A stretch of 64,000 bases of DNA, from the NCBI RefSeq assembly GCF_008831285.2, contig NC_045142.1:4779501-4843500 (forward strand), in the 5' to 3' direction. How positions within the stretch are numbered: position 1 is the first letter of the stretch; each line of letters begins with the position of its first letter. The notes under the pieces were generated by a model, which worked only from the letters and a program-made list of their open reading frames with translations, was not told the origin of the DNA and searched no databases. The translations under genes and the position numbers were made by a program. This document shows positions 59,701-64,000 of the stretch, piece by piece. Source of the stretch: Nymphaea colorata (lineage: Eukaryota; Streptophyta; Magnoliopsida; Nymphaeales; Nymphaeaceae).

Positions 59701-62700
59701 AAGGGGGAAAATCTTGAGGAAGGAAAACAGGAAGAGGAGGGTGAACAGGAAGAAGAGGAGGGGGAAGGGGAAGTTGATATGCTGCGAAGCAGGTGATTCT
59801 CTTTCATTCTGCAGCTGTGGGCAAAGAAGAGAGATCCAACATGCTGGAAGGGAAAATGGGCTGCTCACGGGCTGCTCATTGGACAAAAAAAAGTACCGGG
59901 TTCCACCACCGGGTTCCACCTGTTTTGATGGCCACAACCACCCAAAAAAACCCAGTACAAAAGTTGTATGTTTGTTGGGGGATGAAACTTTTCAACAAAT
60001 TTGAACTTTAGTTCAACTTCCATGATACAGTTCCACCAATTCAAATGCCACCCCAAAGTACCATCCATCTCATAAAAAACTTGGCAACTGTTTCATTTCT
60101 TCTCAAATTTTTTCAATTCCTTAGGTCTAATTTCATACTGACACTTAAACTCAAAGAAATTCACTTTTCATGCATTACAAGAATAGTGTGCAGTGGAGTT
60201 TCTCTTGCTCACAAGTATCAAAGAAAAGGGCATGATTAGGTGTCTAGATATAGAAGAGCACCAAATCAGTTACGAGCAGACAATTTCACTAAAAGTTAGC
60301 TCTTTGTATGTGTGTGTCAACATTCTTCCAAGGTTTAATTTTTATTCTATTTCATAGCCGATAACGGTTACGATGCTACTAGTTGTTCAGCTCAGCATTT
60401 TATATTTTTGGGCTCTTGGCAAGATTACAACACATAATTATAGGAAAAGTATGCTCTAGCACTACTAAGAAATATTGCAAAGAATGAATAACTTCAATAG
60501 GGAATGCTAACAAAGTTATCAAACTAAACTAATTCAAATGACAAATATTAATTTGTATAAATGGTTTTTCTTCATTTGTAATCTCAATTGATGAAATACA
60601 TGACAAATTCGTTTACAACCAGGGAAAGTAATCGTCTACTAGGTTACATTCTATGCATATTTTTGCTGCATATCCTATGACATGTTTTGTGTATTGTTTC
60701 TTGATTTATTGAGTATAATTCTAAATTCATGATAGCTTTGTTTATACCTGATAAGAGGTCTCTCAAACTTCCATTATGCATATACTCATAGAGCACGATC
60801 ATATTCATGCCTTCATCGCAATATCCAACAAATGAGACGAGGTTTTTGTGATGCACTGTCACTAACAACTTGACCTGAAATGTTGCACATGGGGAACTTA
60901 AGTATCTCTTTAATGAAAATAAAACAGGCACAAACAATTAGAAAATAAAGGATAACTGTATTCCATCTAACCTCTGCAACAAATTCTTTAGATCCTCTTT
61001 GGCGCCAATCTTTCAATACTTTGACTGCAACTTCATTGCCATTATTAAGGAGGCCATAGTAAACTGAACCTGATCCTCCCTCACCAATATGGGTTTCAAA
61101 GTTATGTGTGATCTTCAAAATCTCTTCATAGGTGAATGCATGGTTAGGCATTAGCTGAATAAAACCAAATTGTTGCTCCACAGGATTCTCTACAATGTCA
61201 TATAACAATTCCTTAGTCAGTCAAGCTTGCACTTTGTGCCTTGATTGTGACTAAGTACGTGCCACAAATTTGTCTCTTGAACTATTGCATTTGCAACTTT
61301 CATGCCATATTTAATTTCATAGAGAAGTGTGATGCAAGCAATTGATTTTGAATGCCTATTACTTTGTGATTAATGCACTTCTTTTCATATATTTGTCATT
61401 TCAAGTAGACCATATTTTTTCTATCCTTTTTGAACAGCTCGACTTGAAACCCATTCCACTTACCTTCATGGAAACAACCTAGAACACCTTGAGTACCCCC
61501 TGGAACCTCAGGAGACACACCTCACTAAAGGTTATGCAAGGAGTTGATGCCTTTGGGTAGGGGTGGAGACAAATGCAGGTAAATGTGGGCAATTGCCTAC
61601 CTAGACCTAGAAAACATCTTATTTTTACATTGATACTTGTGAACAATTTTTCTCATTTACATATTAGTGCCTCGTAAAATTTTAAAATTTTGTACCAAGT
61701 GCCCCTTTTTGTGATGTGCTGCACTTACACCTAGATCTGCACCCACACCAGCGCTCACACCACACACCCCATCTATATACACTCAATTACCATATGTCAC
61801 CTTAATTAGGTTCAAGTTCTGCATGTGGATCGGTCATCATCTACCACAAACAAACACAGGATATAGGCAAACGTAGATTTGCTTATGTTAGGAGGCCATA
61901 GAGCACGGTTAATAGTTAATTTTCAGATGGCCTCTTTCTATAGGAATAAAGTTCAAGCTCATTCCGTTGCTATGTTAGTAGTGAAGGAAATGATATTCTG
62001 GAGATAATTGAAGCCTGTCGTTGCAATAGCTTAATTACGTAAAGATTGCATGGTGCAATTCTACGTGAATGAAATTGCATATCAACAACATAAGTCCTGT
62101 ACAAATCGCGTATACTACCTTCAAGAAGTTGGGTGATATCCACATGCAATGGGTCAACTCAATGTCTCTAAAGTATAGCAGATATAATACACCTAGGAAA
62201 TCAGCAACAGCAGATCTGATACAAAAGGGTACACACAGGGTTCTTGTTAAGAAGAGATTTATATAGTAGCAAGTATCATTTGTAGATCAAGAATGTTTTT
62301 GCTATCTTTCATGAGGATGTGGCTTGGCCTTTACGCTTGAAGAAACTAGAAAGCTAATGTAGTTTGCTATTAGCAATCAATTAATTTGGAGCCTATTGAG
62401 CCCACTTTATGAATGAAATAACTTACCAACATTATTCTTGATCACAACATTAGCTGGTGATGGCTTGGGACGTTGAATTCGGAAGAATGCATAGACGACA
62501 CAACCAACTAGCATCAGAAGTAAGACAAGCAAGCCAACTGATACTCCAACAATGACCCGCTTTATATTTCTTCCAGCATCTGTCGATGGCGGACTTGGGT
62601 TGTCTTCATGGATGTTGTTTCCTGTTATACTGGAAAAAAGAGATAATTAAAGACTCAAAACCATGATATATACATGGTTGAAATACCATTACCCAATTAC

Positions 62701-63913
62701 AGATATCATACTCTTAACTTGTCATGCCAAGTAAGGAATACCCAAATTGCAGCAATCATACTTTTAGTTTGTATGTTCTCATAGAGCATTTGGTGAAATG
62801 GAAAAGTTATCCAATCACCTTGTGATTGTTTCTCTCTCTCTCTCTCTCTCTCCACACACACACACGAAAATATGCTCACGATGCTGCATCACCTTCACCA
62901 AAAAGTCCTACTTACGTTAGCTTTATTTTTCTATTGCTTGCCAATGATGCCGGTAAGGGTCCAGTGAAATTGTTGTATGCCAGGTTCCTGCAATCAACCA
63001 TCGGAAATCTGCCGTATTAATATCTAATTGTTGATTAAATCAAACTTGCATATTCACACTGTAAGTTTGTACTACGAAGCAAAACAAGCACCAAGAACAG
63101 AGCCGGGGATACGAGGCAGGTGGAGCTTTGGTCAGGGGAGGGGCTACATGTGGGCAATTGTCCAGTCTAATAAAATCCCTTATTTACATGTTCGTTAAAC
63201 CCAAATTTTTGTATATATATATATATAAAATGCCCTTCAAATATATACCGAGTGTCAGCCAAATACGTCTGGATCTACCATTAGCTTTGATTTAGAAAAG
63301 GTTTTGCTTTTCCCTTTATTTTCTCTCCTTTCGAAAGGGGGTTTTCCTTTAATTTTTCTCATGAAAGGTATTTTCATCATTTCATGCCCTGCAGACTAAA
63401 GTTGAGGCCAAACATGCAGCTTGCTTCAAAGAGACAGTGTTTCATCCGATGACAAGATTGAGTTGCATGCAAACCCCTCTGCATGTACAACACAGAAGCT
63501 AAAAAGTAAGGGAATTGGGGTGTTTTTGAAAAGTTTTTATAAAGAATTTACAGTGTAAACTTTTAACTTGTTCGTAATCCCTTTTTTGTCCTCTTCGAAA
63601 GTTCTTTTTTTTTCTACTTTTTCATTACACACCCATGCGTACATAACCACTTTCGTCCAACGACTCCTTCCACTGACGGGCCCTCTCATTTGTCATTGTC
63701 CCAATTTGGGGAGGCAAAGGATAGAACGGCCTTTTGTGCTAAAAAGACTGTTTGTACTCGAATTGATGAAGAGACAACTTTAAGTTTCAGGTGACTTCGC
63801 ATTGACAATTTATTGAATCTTTTTCCGTGTAATAAACTCACAGCTCTTTCAAGTGAGGAAATGTTCCCAAGAACTCTGGGATCTGTCCACTCAAGCTGTT
63901 GTTACTCAATTCA
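56795..63913 (-). CDS. Copy C: LRR receptor kinase with complete kinase domain, 5' part beyond right edge
   Basis: Exons in coding order: 63842-63913 (LRR), 62916-62987 ([14 protein letters not shown]), 62427-62629 (transmembrane), about 60972-61211 (FTYEEI, glycine loop [15 protein letters not shown]), 60748-60874 ([14 protein letters not shown]), about 58468-58536, 58198-58378 ([20 protein letters not shown]), 56795-57239 ([12 protein letters not shown], tail rich in Ser, Thr and Glu, stop TAA). All kinase exons join in frame. HRD with Arg makes it an RD kinase, expected to be active. As in copy A, the junction of the transmembrane exon with the first kinase exon does not match in phase; a small exon may lie in between (a donor GTAAGT at about 61461-61466 hints at one). 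The malectin part should lie right of 64000. It is the least damaged copy; role is presumably cell-surface signalling. Confidence 0.87.
59340..59790. repeat. Purine-rich (GGGGAAG/GAGGGG) stretch with short repeats inside a kinase intron
   Basis: In the 2.2-kb intron between the copy C exons at 60748 and 58536. It starts with two 29-bp units (GTCATTTATAATCGTGAGAA) near 59380-59430, then a repeated ATGGTGCGCCATCACC, then a long A/G-rich stretch. The frames on both strands are open but low in complexity. It looks like an inserted fragment of unknown origin. Confidence 0.6.
61560..62420. other. Intron between transmembrane and first kinase exon of copy C
   Basis: No coding sequence recognised. 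It is partly duplicated at 49531-50344 (copy D). Near 61560-61740 is a dispersed-repeat-like stretch (GGGGTGGAGACAAATG, then GTGGGCAATTGCC) also seen in other form near 51790 and 63125. Confidence 0.5.
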
Positions 63914-64000
63914 CTGCAAGATTAAAGTTTGACACTGATCAGTGAAACTCAATCTAATCAATTAAGCAAGCTAAAAGCCAATTCGCAAGACTGTGTTTTA

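Noticed and set aside
59350-60004. Overlapping frames of 65-98 codons on both strands
   Set aside because: Low-complexity purine-rich sequence within the intron of copy C; no recognisable motif.

Overview
The window is plant nuclear DNA, almost certainly from a flowering plant. The evidence is a cluster of malectin-like/leucine-rich-repeat receptor kinases (LRR-RLK subfamily I type, the IOS1/SIRK/FRK1 group) with many small phased exons, Ty1/copia elements primed by initiator Met-tRNA, a plant-type L1 LINE, TIR elements and MITEs, a PPR gene fragment, and a nuclear copy of chloroplast ndhK. I cannot name the species. No prokaryotic features were seen.

Layout. The backbone is a decayed tandem array of one minus-strand receptor-kinase gene. 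Copy A (69-7780, kinase part runs off the left edge) has a consistent splice structure from signal peptide to transmembrane exon. Copy B (24621-39270) keeps exons 1-7 but has lost its transmembrane and kinase exons, has a stop in exon 4, and is split by two copia elements. Copy E (about 41160-41232) is a lone first-exon relic. Copy D (50345-52540) is a fragment of exons 5-8 with lost splice sites and a miniature LTR element in its transmembrane exon. Copy C (56795-63913, 5' part off the right edge) has a complete RD-type kinase domain and a proper stop, and is the best candidate for an expressed gene. A more divergent malectin-like fragment lies on the plus strand at 22824-23172.

The spaces are filled with mobile DNA: copia A (12793-16590, +), copia B (27746-32755, -), copia C (34675-38852, +), copia D (43384-46364, -), a 868-bp TRIM (50499-51366, -), a 5'-truncated LINE (53845 to about 55400, +), a Harbinger-like element that carries a PPR fragment (8660-10286), at least three hAT-like GC-rich MITEs (10672-10938, 21972-22234, 40733-41072), and a TIR element beside a chloroplast ndhK fragment flanked by AT microsatellites (20378-21846).

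Because the flanking segments are themselves duplicated (7.8-12.5, 17-18.7, 39.3-43.4, 46.4-47.7 and 52.5-52.9 kb), the window supplies its own empty sites for several insertions. Target-site duplications, and one microhomology deletion, can therefore be read directly. No clearly new biological system was found. The most interesting points are the gene-fragment-carrying TIR element, the ndhK/inverted-repeat structure, the chimeric copy B around copia B, and the copia elements with TA-type LTR ends, two of which have a pol frame that continues into the 3' LTR.
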